Of a stretch of DNA of 64,000 nt, positions 52,218-61,173 are shown in pieces. Source of the DNA: JABWBD01 sp040768665 (lineage in GTDB: Bacteria; Planctomycetota; Planctomycetia; Pirellulales; Thermoguttaceae); NCBI GenBank assembly GCA_040768665.1, contig JAXGMN010000052.1, positions 1-64,000 of the forward strand, given 5' to 3'. Every line of letters starts with the position of its first letter. Within the stretch, counting starts at the first letter, position 1. The position numbers and the translations under genes were made by a program. The notes beneath the pieces were generated by a model. The model searched no databases. It worked only from the letters and a program-made list of their open reading frames with translations, and had not been told where the DNA came from.

Positions 52218-53333
52218 ATGGACCGGTGGCGTGGTACGAGGGGTTTTACCCTTGTCGAACTTCTGGTTGTCATCGCGATTATTGGCATCTTGATTGCGCT
52301 GCTGCTGCCGGCGGTGCAGGCGGCTCGCGAGGCGGCAAGGCGGAGCCAATGCTCCAACAATCTGAAGCAGTTCGGATTGGCGGTCCACAACTACGTGGAT
52401 ACCTACGGCGTCTTTCCGAACAAGAAGCAAGGCACGCAGCAAGGTGGCTGTGACAACATGAACGGTCAGTATGGTTCGGTATGGATGCGGTTGTTGCCTT
52501 ATTACGAACAGCAGGCCCTCTACGACCAGTGGAGCTCGGCCAACACGTTTAACGGCACGTCATTCGCCGCCTTCGGTCCCTGCCCGTGGGGCACACACGA
52601 CGACAACTATACCCCGTACTACCAGCAAGTGTCGACGCTGCTCTGCCCCTCCGATGGCAATGCCGCCAACAAGAATCCCGGAGACTACGGCAGAAACAAC
52701 TACGTCGTCAGCGTGGGTGACTCGATCCATTCCAACAACAGCACCGCCCCATACACTCGGTACGGGAACAACGACTCGACCGAATCACGAGGGGTTTTCG
52801 GCAATCTGGGCGGCAAGATCACGTTCGCTCTGATCACCGATGGCACCAGCAATACCGTCATGCTGTCGGAACACTTGGTCTCCACGGGCGACGGTTCGGT
52901 TACCCGTGACGTCAAGTACTCCGTGACCGGCGTCCTGACCAACCCCGCGCTCTGCCTGGCCCAATTGGATCCGACCGATTCGAGGCGATTCACAACCGGA
53001 AACATTACCACCTGGCGGGGACGGTACTGGAATCACGGCGCGACATCGCATGTCGGATTCAACACCGTTCTTCCGCCGAACGGCCCGAGCTGTTCGGAAG
53101 TCGGCAACGGCACCAGCACAAACGACAACGGGGACCACGGCGTTTTTCCGCCGTCGAGCAATCACCCGGGCGGCGTGAATGTCGCCATGGCGGATGCCTC
53201 GGTCCGCTTCATCAGCGAGACGATCAATTCCGGCAACACCGCCGCAGCTCCCACGATCAGCGGAGCCAGCAGGTATGGCGTCTGGGGTGCATTGGGTACC
53301 AGGGATGGCGGCGAACCGGTCTCTGAGTTCTGA
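52218..53333 (+). CDS. DUF1559 pseudopilin-like protein 1
   Basis: 371 residues from ATG 52218 with GGAGG 7 bases upstream. The N-terminus is a type IV prepilin leader: GFTLVELLVVIAIIGILIAL with Gly and Glu+5, cut by prepilin peptidase. The DUF1559 body follows, with AREAARRSQCSNNLKQFGLA, PFNG-like segments, LLCPSDGNA and the C-terminal PGGVNVAMADASVRFISETI. These proteins are hugely expanded in planctomycetes; their role is unsettled. Two similar genes follow on the opposite strand. Confidence 0.95.
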   Translation: MDRWRGTRGFTLVELLVVIAIIGILIALLLPAVQAAREAARRSQCSNNLKQFGLAVHNYVDTYGVFPNKKQGTQQGGCDNMNGQYGSVWMRLLPYYEQQALYDQWSSANTFNGTSFAAFGPCPWGTHDDNYTPYYQQVSTLLCPSDGNAANKNPGDYGRNNYVVSVGDSIHSNNSTAPYTRYGNNDSTESRGVFGNLGGKITFALITDGTSNTVMLSEHLVSTGDGSVTRDVKYSVTGVLTNPALCLAQLDPTDSRRFTTGNITTWRGRYWNHGATSHVGFNTVLPPNGPSCSEVGNGTSTNDNGDHGVFPPSSNHPGGVNVAMADASVRFISETINSGNTAAAPTISGASRYGVWGALGTRDGGEPVSEF

Positions 53334-53382
53334 AAAGCCAGGCTTACCAGCGCCAAGCTGCCGCAAGTCGACGTAATGATCG

Positions 53383-53417
53383 CCGGGTGTTTCGCAGATG
53401 CGAGACACCCGGTTTCT
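53383..53417 (+). terminator. Intrinsic terminator after DUF1559 gene 1
   Basis: CCGGGTGTTTCGC (53383-53395) pairs with GCGAGACACCCGG (53400-53412) with one G-T pair and the loop AGAT; TTTCTC follows. It lies between convergent genes. Confidence 0.7.
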
Positions 53418-53608
53418 CGCTGCCAGCGCGGACTATTCACGTCCTCATATTATCTCGCAGTCTGCGGCTAGTTCGTCGAGGGTCGTGAATAATCCGGGCT
53501 TGGTGCGGCGTCAAGTGGAACGTGCCGATCCGGCAGAACTGCAAGTCGCTCCGCGGCAGGGCCGCGGGGCGACTGACAGACTCACCGGACGTTTCAATAC
53601 CCGTCCTG

Positions 53609-54700
53609 CTAAAAGTCGCTCAACTGCTCGCCACCCGAGCGCGTTCCCAGCGCACCCCAAACTCCAAAGGGGCTGCGTAGGGTGAGGCTCGTCGGATGGG
53701 GCTGCCCGAGATTCCCCGTATCGATCGTCTCGCTGATGAAACGGACCGAAGCATCGGCCAGGGCCGCATTCACGCCGCCGGGATGGGAACTCGTGGGCGG
53801 GTACAGACCGTGCGAGCCGTCGTCGTTCGTTGCCGACGCGCAACTGGGCCCGTTGGGCGGCAACACCGTGTTAAAGCCAATGTGTGACGCAGAGCCGTGG
53901 TCCCATCGACCTCCCCATCCTGTGTATGTACCGGACCCAAATCGCCGGCCATCGTTTGGATCGACATACGTGTAACACGTGTTGGGAGTCGTGGTGATCG
54001 TGTCACCGGCGTTCGTGATCGTCCCCTGGCCCACTCGGCTGGCGTCGAACGCAAACAGCCGCTCCGAGAGCATCACGGTATTGCTCGTCCCGTCGTTGAT
54101 CGAAGAAAACGTGACCTTGTAGCCGAGATTGGCAAACACGCCCCGTGTGCCCCCGGGCGAGTCATTCACATTGTGCCCCATCGCACCGTTCTGGCGGATC
54201 GAGTCGCCAACGGAGAACATGTAGTTGGTCCTGCCTCGGTCGCCCGGATTCTTGTTGGCGGCGTTACCGTCCGAGGGGCATAGCAGCGTCTGGACCTGCG
54301 TAATGTACGGCTGATACGCTCCCGCAGTAGCGTCCCACGGAGCTGGCCCGAAAGGCGGGTAGTTGGTCGCACCAAAGGTCTGTGCCGAACTCCATTGGTC
54401 GTACAGGGCTTGCTGCTCGTAGAACGGCAACAACCGCATCCAGCCCGTGCCAAACTGCTGGTTGCACCCGGCAGTCCCTCCTTGAGCCGTCCCTTGCTTT
54501 TTGTTCGGGAACACCTTGTAGGTGTCGACGTAATTGTGAACCGCCAGTGCCAACTGCTTGAGGTTGTTGGTGCACTGACTGCGGCGAGCCGCTTCCCTCG
54601 CCGCTTGCACTGCCGGCAGCAGAAGGGCAATCAAAATGCCAATGATGGCTATCACCACCAATAACTCAACCAGGGTAAACCCTCGTACCCTCTGACGCAT
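53609..54700 (-). CDS. DUF1559 pseudopilin-like protein 2
   Basis: 363 residues from ATG 54700, with AGGAG 7 bases upstream. The prepilin leader is RQRVRGFTLVELLVVIAIIG. It keeps QCTNNLKQLALAVHNYVDTY, FPNKKQGTAQGG and PGGVNAALADASVRFISETI. It is closely related to copies 1 and 3, which suggests recent duplication. It converges with copy 1. Confidence 0.95.
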   Translation of the reverse strand: MRQRVRGFTLVELLVVIAIIGILIALLLPAVQAAREAARRSQCTNNLKQLALAVHNYVDTYKVFPNKKQGTAQGGTAGCNQQFGTGWMRLLPFYEQQALYDQWSSAQTFGATNYPPFGPAPWDATAGAYQPYITQVQTLLCPSDGNAANKNPGDRGRTNYMFSVGDSIRQNGAMGHNVNDSPGGTRGVFANLGYKVTFSSINDGTSNTVMLSERLFAFDASRVGQGTITNAGDTITTTPNTCYTYVDPNDGRRFGSGTYTGWGGRWDHGSASHIGFNTVLPPNGPSCASATNDDGSHGLYPPTSSHPGGVNAALADASVRFISETIDTGNLGQPHPTSLTLRSPFGVWGALGTRSGGEQLSDF

Positions 54701-55094
54701 TAGAAATCTCCTGTTCCGAAAAAAACCGTTTGATCGCGCAACAGACTCACTACTGATCGGAACGCCCGATTCACCTTGTAACCCCCACCAGAGCATTTAG
54801 TTTCGCACGGGATCTTTTCGGACGCAACGATTATTTGGGAAAAGGCGACCCCCTGGTTGATTGATGCACCCCAGAAAGGTGGGCATGCTCACTGCACGAG
54901 AAGACTCTTTGCTCGGATGATTCACGTCCCGATATCAACCCAAAGCACAAGCGAGGGCACACAGCGATTTCCCCTCGCTTGCGCTTCGGGTTAAGACCCG
55001 TCCAGGAACGACTCCCTCATTTTGTCGGCTCTCGCTCGGCGAAAAGCAACATTGTTTATTGGGCTCTTCGTGTTAGGGGGCGGCCATGAGCGCC
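54701..55094. repeat. Intergenic region with an AACCC...AAGCGAGGG hairpin
   Basis: AACCCAAAGCACAAGCGAGG (from 54937) pairs with CCCTCGCTTGCGCTTCGGGT (ending 54992), a stem of about 21 bp with two mismatches. The remainder is promoter-like, AT-richer sequence upstream of DUF1559 gene 2, with no gene. Confidence 0.7.
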
Positions 55095-55135
55095 AAAAAA
55101 AACGAGCGTCCCGCAATCCAACTGCGAGACGCTCG
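55095..55135 (-). terminator. Intrinsic terminator after DUF1559 gene 3
   Basis: On the minus strand CGAGCGTC (55135-55128) and GACGCTCG (55110-55103) form an 8 bp stem extended by CTCGC/GCGGG-like pairs, followed by eight T residues (55102-55095). It lies 43 bases beyond the stop codon. Confidence 0.88.
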
Positions 55136-55177
55136 AAAACAACGCGTATCCGCGTCTGGACGCCGGACCCCCGCCTC

Positions 55178-56260
55178 CTAAAAATTGCTAACCGGTTCGC
55201 CGCCCGAACGAGTGCCGAGCGCGCCCCATACGCCATAGGGACTCGGTTGCGTGGCGTTCGTCGGATGCGGAGCGCTGAGAGTGCCCGTGTCGATGGTCTC
55301 GCTGATAAAGCGGACCGAAGCGTCTGCCATGGCCAAATTCACCCCGCCCGGATGATTGCTCGTTGGCGGATAAACTCCATGATTTGTATTATCGTTGCTC
55401 AGTTCCGCACAACTAGGACCGTTCGGAGGCAGCACGGTATTGAAACCGATGTGCGAAGTGGACCCGTGATCCCACTGCCCCGACCATCCTGCGACGCTGG
55501 CACTTGTGAGAAACTGCCTCGGGTTATTCGGGTCGACTTGAGTGTAGCACGACTGCGGATTATCGGGGAGGCCCGCGAAATTGTGGACGGTTCCCTGCCC
55601 GACGGCTCGGGAATCGAAGCCGAACAGGCGTTCCGAGAGCATGGCCGTATTGCTCGTGCCATCGTTGATCGACGAAAACGTGGCCTTGTAGCCCTGATTG
55701 GCAAAAACTCCTCGCGTCGCTCCACTATCATTGTTCCCCATCGCACCGCTGCACCGGATGGAATCGCCTACCGAGAACATGTAGTTCGTCCGTCCCTTAC
55801 CGCCGGCATTGGCAATATTTCCGTCGGAGGGGCACTTCAACACGCCGATATGCTGAAGGTACGGCCGGTAGGCCCCGGCTGTGCCGTCCCACGGGCACGG
55901 ACCGAACGCCGCATAGTTGGTGCCGCCGAAAGTCTGGGGCGAACTCCATTGGTCATAGAGGGCTTGCTGCTCATAGAAGGGCAACAATCGCATCCAACCC
56001 GACCCGTACCCTCCGTTGCAATTCGGGCACCCACCCTGCGCGGTTCCTTGCTTCTTATTCGGGAAAGCTTGATAGGTATCCACGTAATTGTGCACGGCCA
56101 ACGCAAACTGCTTGAGATTGTTCGTGCACTGGCTGCGGCGGGCCGCTTCCCTTGCCGCTTGCACTGCCGGTAACAAAAGAGCAATCAAGATTCCGATGAT
56201 CGCGATCACCACCAATAACTCGACAAGAGTAAACCCTCGGATCCGTTGCCGTTGCATCAT
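55178..56260 (-). CDS. DUF1559 pseudopilin-like protein 3
   Basis: 360 residues from ATG 56260, with GGAGG 6 bases upstream. The leader is QRQRIRGFTLVELLVVIAII. QCTNNLKQFALAVHNYVDTY, LKCPSDGN and PGGVNLAMADASVRFISETI match copies 1 and 2. The first 250 bases of the gene and 220 bases upstream are duplicated at 57.36-57.83 kb, on the far side of a decayed transposase. Confidence 0.95.
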   Translation of the reverse strand: MMQRQRIRGFTLVELLVVIAIIGILIALLLPAVQAAREAARRSQCTNNLKQFALAVHNYVDTYQAFPNKKQGTAQGGCPNCNGGYGSGWMRLLPFYEQQALYDQWSSPQTFGGTNYAAFGPCPWDGTAGAYRPYLQHIGVLKCPSDGNIANAGGKGRTNYMFSVGDSIRCSGAMGNNDSGATRGVFANQGYKATFSSINDGTSNTAMLSERLFGFDSRAVGQGTVHNFAGLPDNPQSCYTQVDPNNPRQFLTSASVAGWSGQWDHGSTSHIGFNTVLPPNGPSCAELSNDNTNHGVYPPTSNHPGGVNLAMADASVRFISETIDTGTLSAPHPTNATQPSPYGVWGALGTRSGGEPVSNF

Positions 56261-56490
56261 TTCACTCCTCCCTTTCTTGAAACATCGAGTAGTGACAGAC
56301 AATTCTGAACGATCATGAAGCCTACCGGATCTCGATTTTCGCATAGAGTTACCATCGTAGCAAGGACTTGTGCGAACCTGGTCCGAAACCGTCAATCCCG
56401 AGCCATGAACACCGGCACTTCCGAGGTAGAATAGAACCCCTTGCCTGTTTTCAAACGCTCCCCATACCTAGCCAATTGCGAGCCCTTGGG
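56261..56490. repeat. Upstream segment of DUF1559 gene 3, duplicated at 57.61-57.83 kb
   Basis: About 220 bases from GAAACATCGAGTAGTGACAG to GCGAGCCCTTGGGG recur at 57612-57835 with only a two-base difference (AACCCCTTG against AACCTTG). The transposase remnant lies between the copies. Confidence 0.92.
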
Positions 56491-57250
56491 GCAGACCCGG
56501 GGCGCGGCATCTGGATATAGGTGCGAGTCTCTGCCGTCCGTGCTGCGTCTCGACGGTCTCGTGGATGGTCGATTCCCTCGAAGTTGGCTTCGATCTGCTC
56601 GTCGATATAGGCGACGGTCGCCTTGTACAGGCTTTCCTGGTTCCCTTGGCCCCAAGATGAAATCGCGCCGCCGTCGATGATCGTCTCGGCAATGGCGGTC
56701 TGCGTACCCATGGCGTCAATGGTGATGATCGCCCCGCGGATGTCCACCAGCGACAAAAGCTGCGGAATGGCCGTGATTTCGTTCGATTTCTCCGCCGTGG
56801 CCACCTGCCCCAAGCTCAGGCCGAACTCACTGGCCCAGACGCTCACCGAGTGCAAGGCCTGTTTCGCTTTGCGGTTATGACTGCGTCGCAACGTCTTGCC
56901 GTCGACGGCGAAGGTAGGCCGCTGGTCGCCCAACGCAGCCGAGGCGGCGTTTCGCAGGACTGAAGCGAGAGTGAAGCAGGCTTGAAATGCGTCGGGCTCA
57001 AGGCCATCAGCACCCGCCGAAAGACGTCCTTGCTCGAATGCCGTGCGGAAGGTTGAGCCGTTGCAGCAAAAGTCTGCCTGAACTTAGCCCACCGGGCGAT
57101 GGCGGTCGGCCGTCGCGCCGGCCAGCACCGCCATGATGGCGATCACCAACACGCTGTCAATGGATGCCGCCGGTTGATGGCGGAGCGGGGATCCTCCAGA
57201 TCCTGAAAATGCCGGACCACCTCCGCAGTCACTCGCACGACCTCTGCCAT
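56451..57250 (-). pseudogene. Decayed ISAs1-family transposase
   Basis: Pieces of an ISAs1-type DDE transposase lie in several frames. The start (57250) reads VVRHFQDLEDPRSA, then TSVLVIAIMAVLAGA, DGP, ARWAKF. The central piece (56933-56451) is clear: FAVDGKTLRRSHNRKAKQAL, ASEFGLSLGQVATAEKSNEI, GAIITIDAMGTQTAIAETII with the catalytic Asp in the DAMG motif. The reading frame then slips (WGQGNQESLYKATVAYIDEQ, where VKGNQ is expected), and the C-terminus is cut off at the 56.48 kb repeat. Several frameshifts and the loss of the end mean it is not functional. Confidence 0.85.
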
Positions 57251-57359
57251 CGTTCGTCCTCCCAAAGTGCCTTGATTGCAAATGCCATCCACGGGAGGTA
57301 TACTACATGACCGCGGCGCACTCTTCCTATATTACCAAGGCTACGCAGAATGCCAGCCC

Positions 57360-57608
57360 TGCCCGTACCCTCCGTTGCAATTGGCACCCACCCTGCGCGG
57401 TTCCTTGCTTCTTATTCGGGAAAGCTTGATGGTATCCACGTAATTGTGCACGCCAACGCAAACTGCTTGAATTGTTCGTGCACTGGCTGCGGCGGGCCGC
57501 TTCCTTGCCGCTTGCACTGCCGGTAACAAAAGAGCAATCAAGATTCCGATGATCGCGATCCCACCAATAACTCGACAAGGTAACCCCGGATCCGTGCCGT
57601 TGCATCAT
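57360..57608 (-). pseudogene. Partial, deletion-ridden copy of DUF1559 gene 3
   Basis: This stretch is the first 250 bases of DUF1559 gene 3 in a second copy. Compared with 56.01-56.26 kb, at least a dozen single bases are missing (for example GATAGGTATCC to GATGGTATCC, CACGGCCAAC to CACGCCAAC) and no clear substitutions are seen. It has several frameshifts and ends at an abrupt junction near 57.36 kb. Confidence 0.85.
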
Positions 57609-57611
57609 TTC

Positions 57612-57835
57612 ACCTCCCTTTTTGAAACATCGAGTAGTGACAGACAATTCTGAACGATCATGAAGCCTACCGGATCTCGATTTTCGCATAGAGTTACCAT
57701 CGTAGCAAGGACTTGTGCGAACCTGGTCCGAAACCGTCAATCCCGAGCCATGAACACCGGCACTTCCGAGGTAGAATAGAACCTTGCCTGTTTTCAAACG
57801 CTCCCCATACCTAGCCAATTGCGAGCCCTTGGGGT
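57612..57835. repeat. Second copy of the DUF1559 gene 3 upstream segment
   Basis: Nearly identical to 56261-56490. Directly beyond it comes the 109 bp REPIN-like element, whereas copy 1 runs into the transposase remnant at the same base (after GCGAGCCCTTGGGG). Confidence 0.92.
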
Positions 57836-57944
57836 GGGCTGATAAAAACTTGATAAAAACGGGGACAGGCACCGCAACTAATAGCGGTTTAGCCAGAGCG
57901 ACCACACAAGATGTTGCGGAGCCAGTCCCCGTTTTTGTCAGCCC
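57836..57944. repeat. 109 bp REPIN-like element, copy 2 (inverted)
   Basis: The reverse complement of 51076-51184 with one base different (ATCAG against GTCAG near the end). The two copies are 6.7 kb apart and bracket the DUF1559 cluster. Confidence 0.92.
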
Positions 57945-57948
57945 ACCC

Positions 57949-58035
57949 TTGGGGACTGGCTCATTTTGCGGACTCCTCGGAGCAGAATGTGCCTGTCCCC
58001 TTCTGCCGGTGAGGTTTCGGGGTAGGCTTTTAGCT
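57949..58035. repeat. REPIN-like element, GGGGACTGGCTCATTTTGCG type
   Basis: GGGGACTGGCTCATTTTGCG, GGAGCAGAATGTGCCTGTCC and a GAGGTTTCGGGGTAGGCTTT end match the element at 52011-52111. It follows immediately on the previous element. The next 210 bases to the lipoprotein start show no further feature. Confidence 0.85.
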
Positions 58036-58248
58036 CGGAGTGACTATTCCTTTCGTCGCTTCTGAAGCATGTAAACTCTGCCGATCAGAGTTGACAATTA
58101 TTCAGTGGCTTGACAATTCAAGTGGTAAGGGATTAACGTCAGGCGAGGTGGCGACTTTTGGAAGCGCCGGGATGCGTATCACTGCGTCCGATTCGGTGCT
58201 GCATGGCCATTTTGAGTCGTATGTTAAAGCTCGAACGAGGGAGGAGAG

Positions 58249-58722
58249 ATGTTTCACTCTGCAGGAAGATGGCTGATTTGTGCGAGTTGTATGCTGGTAT
58301 GGGCCGGCTGCGGCGGCGCCGCCGTGGACCCCAACCGCCCCGCCACGGCGCCGGTGTCCGGTACCGTGACCTATCAGGGCAGCCCGGTGGAAAACGCCAC
58401 GGTGACTTTCTTGGCGTCGGCCCCCGACGGGAAAAGTGCCGTGGGAAGAACCGATGCGTCAGGCAAGTTTGCTCTCATGACTTTCGCGCCCGGCGATGGG
58501 GCCGTTCCGGGGCAGTATAAGGTGATGATTTCCAAGCAGGTTACCGAGGGCGGCGTTTCCGAAGAGGAGGCCTATAAGTACATCGAACGGGGTGAGAACC
58601 CTCCTGAGCCGACGGTGAAGAACCTCCTGCCGGAAAAATATACTGCGGCGGACACTTCCGGCCTCTCCGCCGATGTCACGGAAAGTGGCGAAAACACGTT
58701 CACGTTCGAATTGACGGACTAG
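58249..58722 (+). CDS. Lipoprotein with transthyretin-like domain, paralogue of the 51.2 kb gene
   Basis: 157 residues from ATG 58249 with GGAGG just upstream. The lipobox is LVWAGC (Cys21). The body reads VSGTVTYQGSPVENATVTFL, TDASGKFALMTFAPGDGAVP, GQYKVMISKQ. It shares VDPNRP, TFAPGDGA and LLPEKY with the 51.2 kb lipoprotein. The two paralogues frame the DUF1559 genes and point away from them. Confidence 0.85.
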   Translation: MFHSAGRWLICASCMLVWAGCGGAAVDPNRPATAPVSGTVTYQGSPVENATVTFLASAPDGKSAVGRTDASGKFALMTFAPGDGAVPGQYKVMISKQVTEGGVSEEEAYKYIERGENPPEPTVKNLLPEKYTAADTSGLSADVTESGENTFTFELTD

Positions 58723-61173
58723 TCACCGGGCCTCGGCCATTCGACCTCGCAATTTCGTGATCTGTTCGGAGATCATCGCGGCGAGTTGCCGATTGTCGCC
58801 CGCAGTTGCCAGTTCGCGCGCGGCCTCCGCGGCCCGCAGCGCGTCTGCAAACCTCCCGGCCGCCTCGCAGGCCGCAGCCATCGTGAGCAGCGCCGTCGGA
58901 TCACGTTGTCCTGATACCTTGCAGGCCTCCGTGGCAAGTCGAACCGCTTCGTCCGGATTGCCCGGAGTGCCGCCGGCGGAGCTCAGAAGCGACGCTAACT
59001 TCACCAGTGCGTGGTAACAGCCGGGATCGGCCTTCAGCGCAGCCCGCAACTCCGCGGCAGCCTGCTCCGGCCGACCCTGGCGGAGCGAAGCGGTTGCCAG
59101 CGCCACTTGGATCTCCGCGTTCTCCGGAGACATCTTCGCTGCCTCCTCCAGGTACCGCCGCCCCTGGTCGAACCGGCCGGCGTCGCAAAGCAAGCCGCCC
59201 AGGTGGACCCGCGGCAGAGGATCGCCCGGCAGCATGCGGATCGCTTTGCGGTAATGCTCGGCGGCTTGCTCGAACTCGCCCAGTTGCCCCAGGGCCATGG
59301 CGAGGTGGAACTCGCACCGGCCTCGGTTCGGCTCCAGTTCGAGCGCGCTGACGAACTTCGTGCACGCCTCGCGCAGCTTCCCTTCGCGTCCCAGCGCTAC
59401 GCCCCACCGTTCATAGGCCTCGGCGCTGCGGGGATTCAACTCAAGCGCCTTTCGGAACGCCTCTTCGGCAAGGTCGTAGTCGCCGTAAAACACGTTGTGC
59501 GCGCCGGCGTCCAAATAGGAGTCTTCGTTAATGAATCGCTCCCGGATCCGCCGGATCGCGTCCGGCGAAGCATTGACGAATTCCGGAATGTTCGCGGCCC
59601 GGTCCGGGGCCGTGAACTGGGACAGCAGCACCCCAGGCGTGCTGTTGCCGTTCTCATCGATGTGCGTGAGAAAGAGCTGCGTGTACGCCGTGTTCGCCTT
59701 GGAAGAGAAAACCAGCCACTTGCCGTTGGGCGACCAGCTATGCCAGGAATTCATCCGCGCCGTGTTGCACTCCAGCCGCCGAGCTTCGCCCCCTTCCGCA
59801 GCAACGATGTGCAACTCGCTGTCGGGCTGCAAAAGCATGAAGTTCTTGGCGCGGCAGAAGACGATCCACTTTCCGTCCGGCGAATAGCGCGCGAAATAGT
59901 TGCTCATGCCGTTGTGCGATGCCCCGGGCACCGGTTCGGCCGTCCCTCCTTTCCCGTCGTTGAACCCGACGCGATACAGGTCGTACCGTATGGTCGCCTT
60001 GCCGTCGATGAACTCCCGGCAGTCCTCCTCCGACAGCAGCACCCTCCCAGGCTGAGGCGGACGGCGCAACTGGTGCTTCCTGGCTCGCGCAAAGACGATG
60101 AACTTGCCGTCGGGACTCCAGCTCGCGTTGCTCTGGACGAACTCCGGATCGTCGGCGCCCGGCAACGCCGCGAACTGCTTCGTCCGGCAATCGTGGTAGG
60201 CCAGGATTCCCTGGATCGGAAAAAACAACTGGCTGAAGGCCGGATCGGGGCGAGGAACGAAGACCGAGAGGTCCTTCACGGTGCTCACGACGTAGCGCCC
60301 GTCCGGCGAAATCTGCGACAGCAGGCCGAACGTCCGCTGCTTGTCCTCCCGCCGAAAGTCGCTCCACGTAAAGACCGACTCGCGGTCGAGCGTGATCTCC
60401 TCCGCCACGGGGCGAACGATATACGCGCCCTTGTCATTGGCATAGTCGACGTCCATTCCCATCGCCGCCCCATCCCGGGAGAAGCTGTGGCAGTTGGCAC
60501 ACACCGGCAGCTTCTCCAGGACGACCGGCGGCGGCTCGCGCGACGAAATCGGGCCGAACCGCCAGCGGATATGCCTGGCCGGATCGCGAACCGCCGCCTC
60601 GAACGGCAACCCGACTTCCCGATAGAAAATCGGGGCGCCGACCTCATCCTTGGAAGTGAGAAACGAGAGCCTCGCTGCCGACAGGATTCGATCCTGCCGC
60701 GCCCGGTCCACGCCCACGATCGTCACCGTGGCGGGGCTCTCCACCGTGCGGCGTTTCATCGCTTCCCAGACCGGCTCCTCGGGCGTCCATCGCTCGGCCA
60801 GGCAGGCACTGCTGATCGGTTGCGATCCGTCGGCAAACGCGACCGTCACGGCCCAGAGATTGCTCCCACGCGAAGGATCTGCCCAGCAGAACGTCGGCGG
60901 GATGATCTCCGGCGGAAATACGGTACCGTCCGCGGGGTAGTCCACGCGGAGCTGTCCATACCCGCGGGCTTCCCCGTAGGCCGCCAGGATCTGCTCCACG
61001 TGGATCGCCGGCTCACGGCGAACGATCCACACCACCGTGGCGGCGATCAACGACAAAACCATTGCGCCCACGGCCACCGCCCTCCAACGGCGGCGAGGTA
61101 TTCGCCGCTTCTCGCGACGAGCTTTCGAGGTCTTTCGCGAAGCTTTCATGAAATGCCCGGGAACAGTTACCAT
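58723..61173 (-). CDS. TPR/beta-propeller protein with haem c motif, copy B
   Basis: 816 residues. The start overlaps the stop of copy A by 7 bases; ATG 61149 is an alternative. One membrane helix lies near residue 40 (AVAVGAMVLSLIAATVVWIV). After it come an N-terminal beta domain (DYPADGTVFPPEIIPPTFCW), a haem c attachment site CANCH (Cys225, Cys228, His229), TolB/PD40-like propeller repeats (QISPDGRYVVSTVKDLSVFV, ASWSPDGKFIVFARARKHQL, SPNGKWLVFSSKA) and TPR repeats from about 560 to the end. Proteins of this kind are found in planctomycetes; the function is unknown. Confidence 0.88.
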   Translation of the reverse strand: MVTVPGHFMKASRKTSKARREKRRIPRRRWRAVAVGAMVLSLIAATVVWIVRREPAIHVEQILAAYGEARGYGQLRVDYPADGTVFPPEIIPPTFCWADPSRGSNLWAVTVAFADGSQPISSACLAERWTPEEPVWEAMKRRTVESPATVTIVGVDRARQDRILSAARLSFLTSKDEVGAPIFYREVGLPFEAAVRDPARHIRWRFGPISSREPPPVVLEKLPVCANCHSFSRDGAAMGMDVDYANDKGAYIVRPVAEEITLDRESVFTWSDFRREDKQRTFGLLSQISPDGRYVVSTVKDLSVFVPRPDPAFSQLFFPIQGILAYHDCRTKQFAALPGADDPEFVQSNASWSPDGKFIVFARARKHQLRRPPQPGRVLLSEEDCREFIDGKATIRYDLYRVGFNDGKGGTAEPVPGASHNGMSNYFARYSPDGKWIVFCRAKNFMLLQPDSELHIVAAEGGEARRLECNTARMNSWHSWSPNGKWLVFSSKANTAYTQLFLTHIDENGNSTPGVLLSQFTAPDRAANIPEFVNASPDAIRRIRERFINEDSYLDAGAHNVFYGDYDLAEEAFRKALELNPRSAEAYERWGVALGREGKLREACTKFVSALELEPNRGRCEFHLAMALGQLGEFEQAAEHYRKAIRMLPGDPLPRVHLGGLLCDAGRFDQGRRYLEEAAKMSPENAEIQVALATASLRQGRPEQAAAELRAALKADPGCYHALVKLASLLSSAGGTPGNPDEAVRLATEACKVSGQRDPTALLTMAAACEAAGRFADALRAAEAARELATAGDNRQLAAMISEQITKLRGRMAEAR

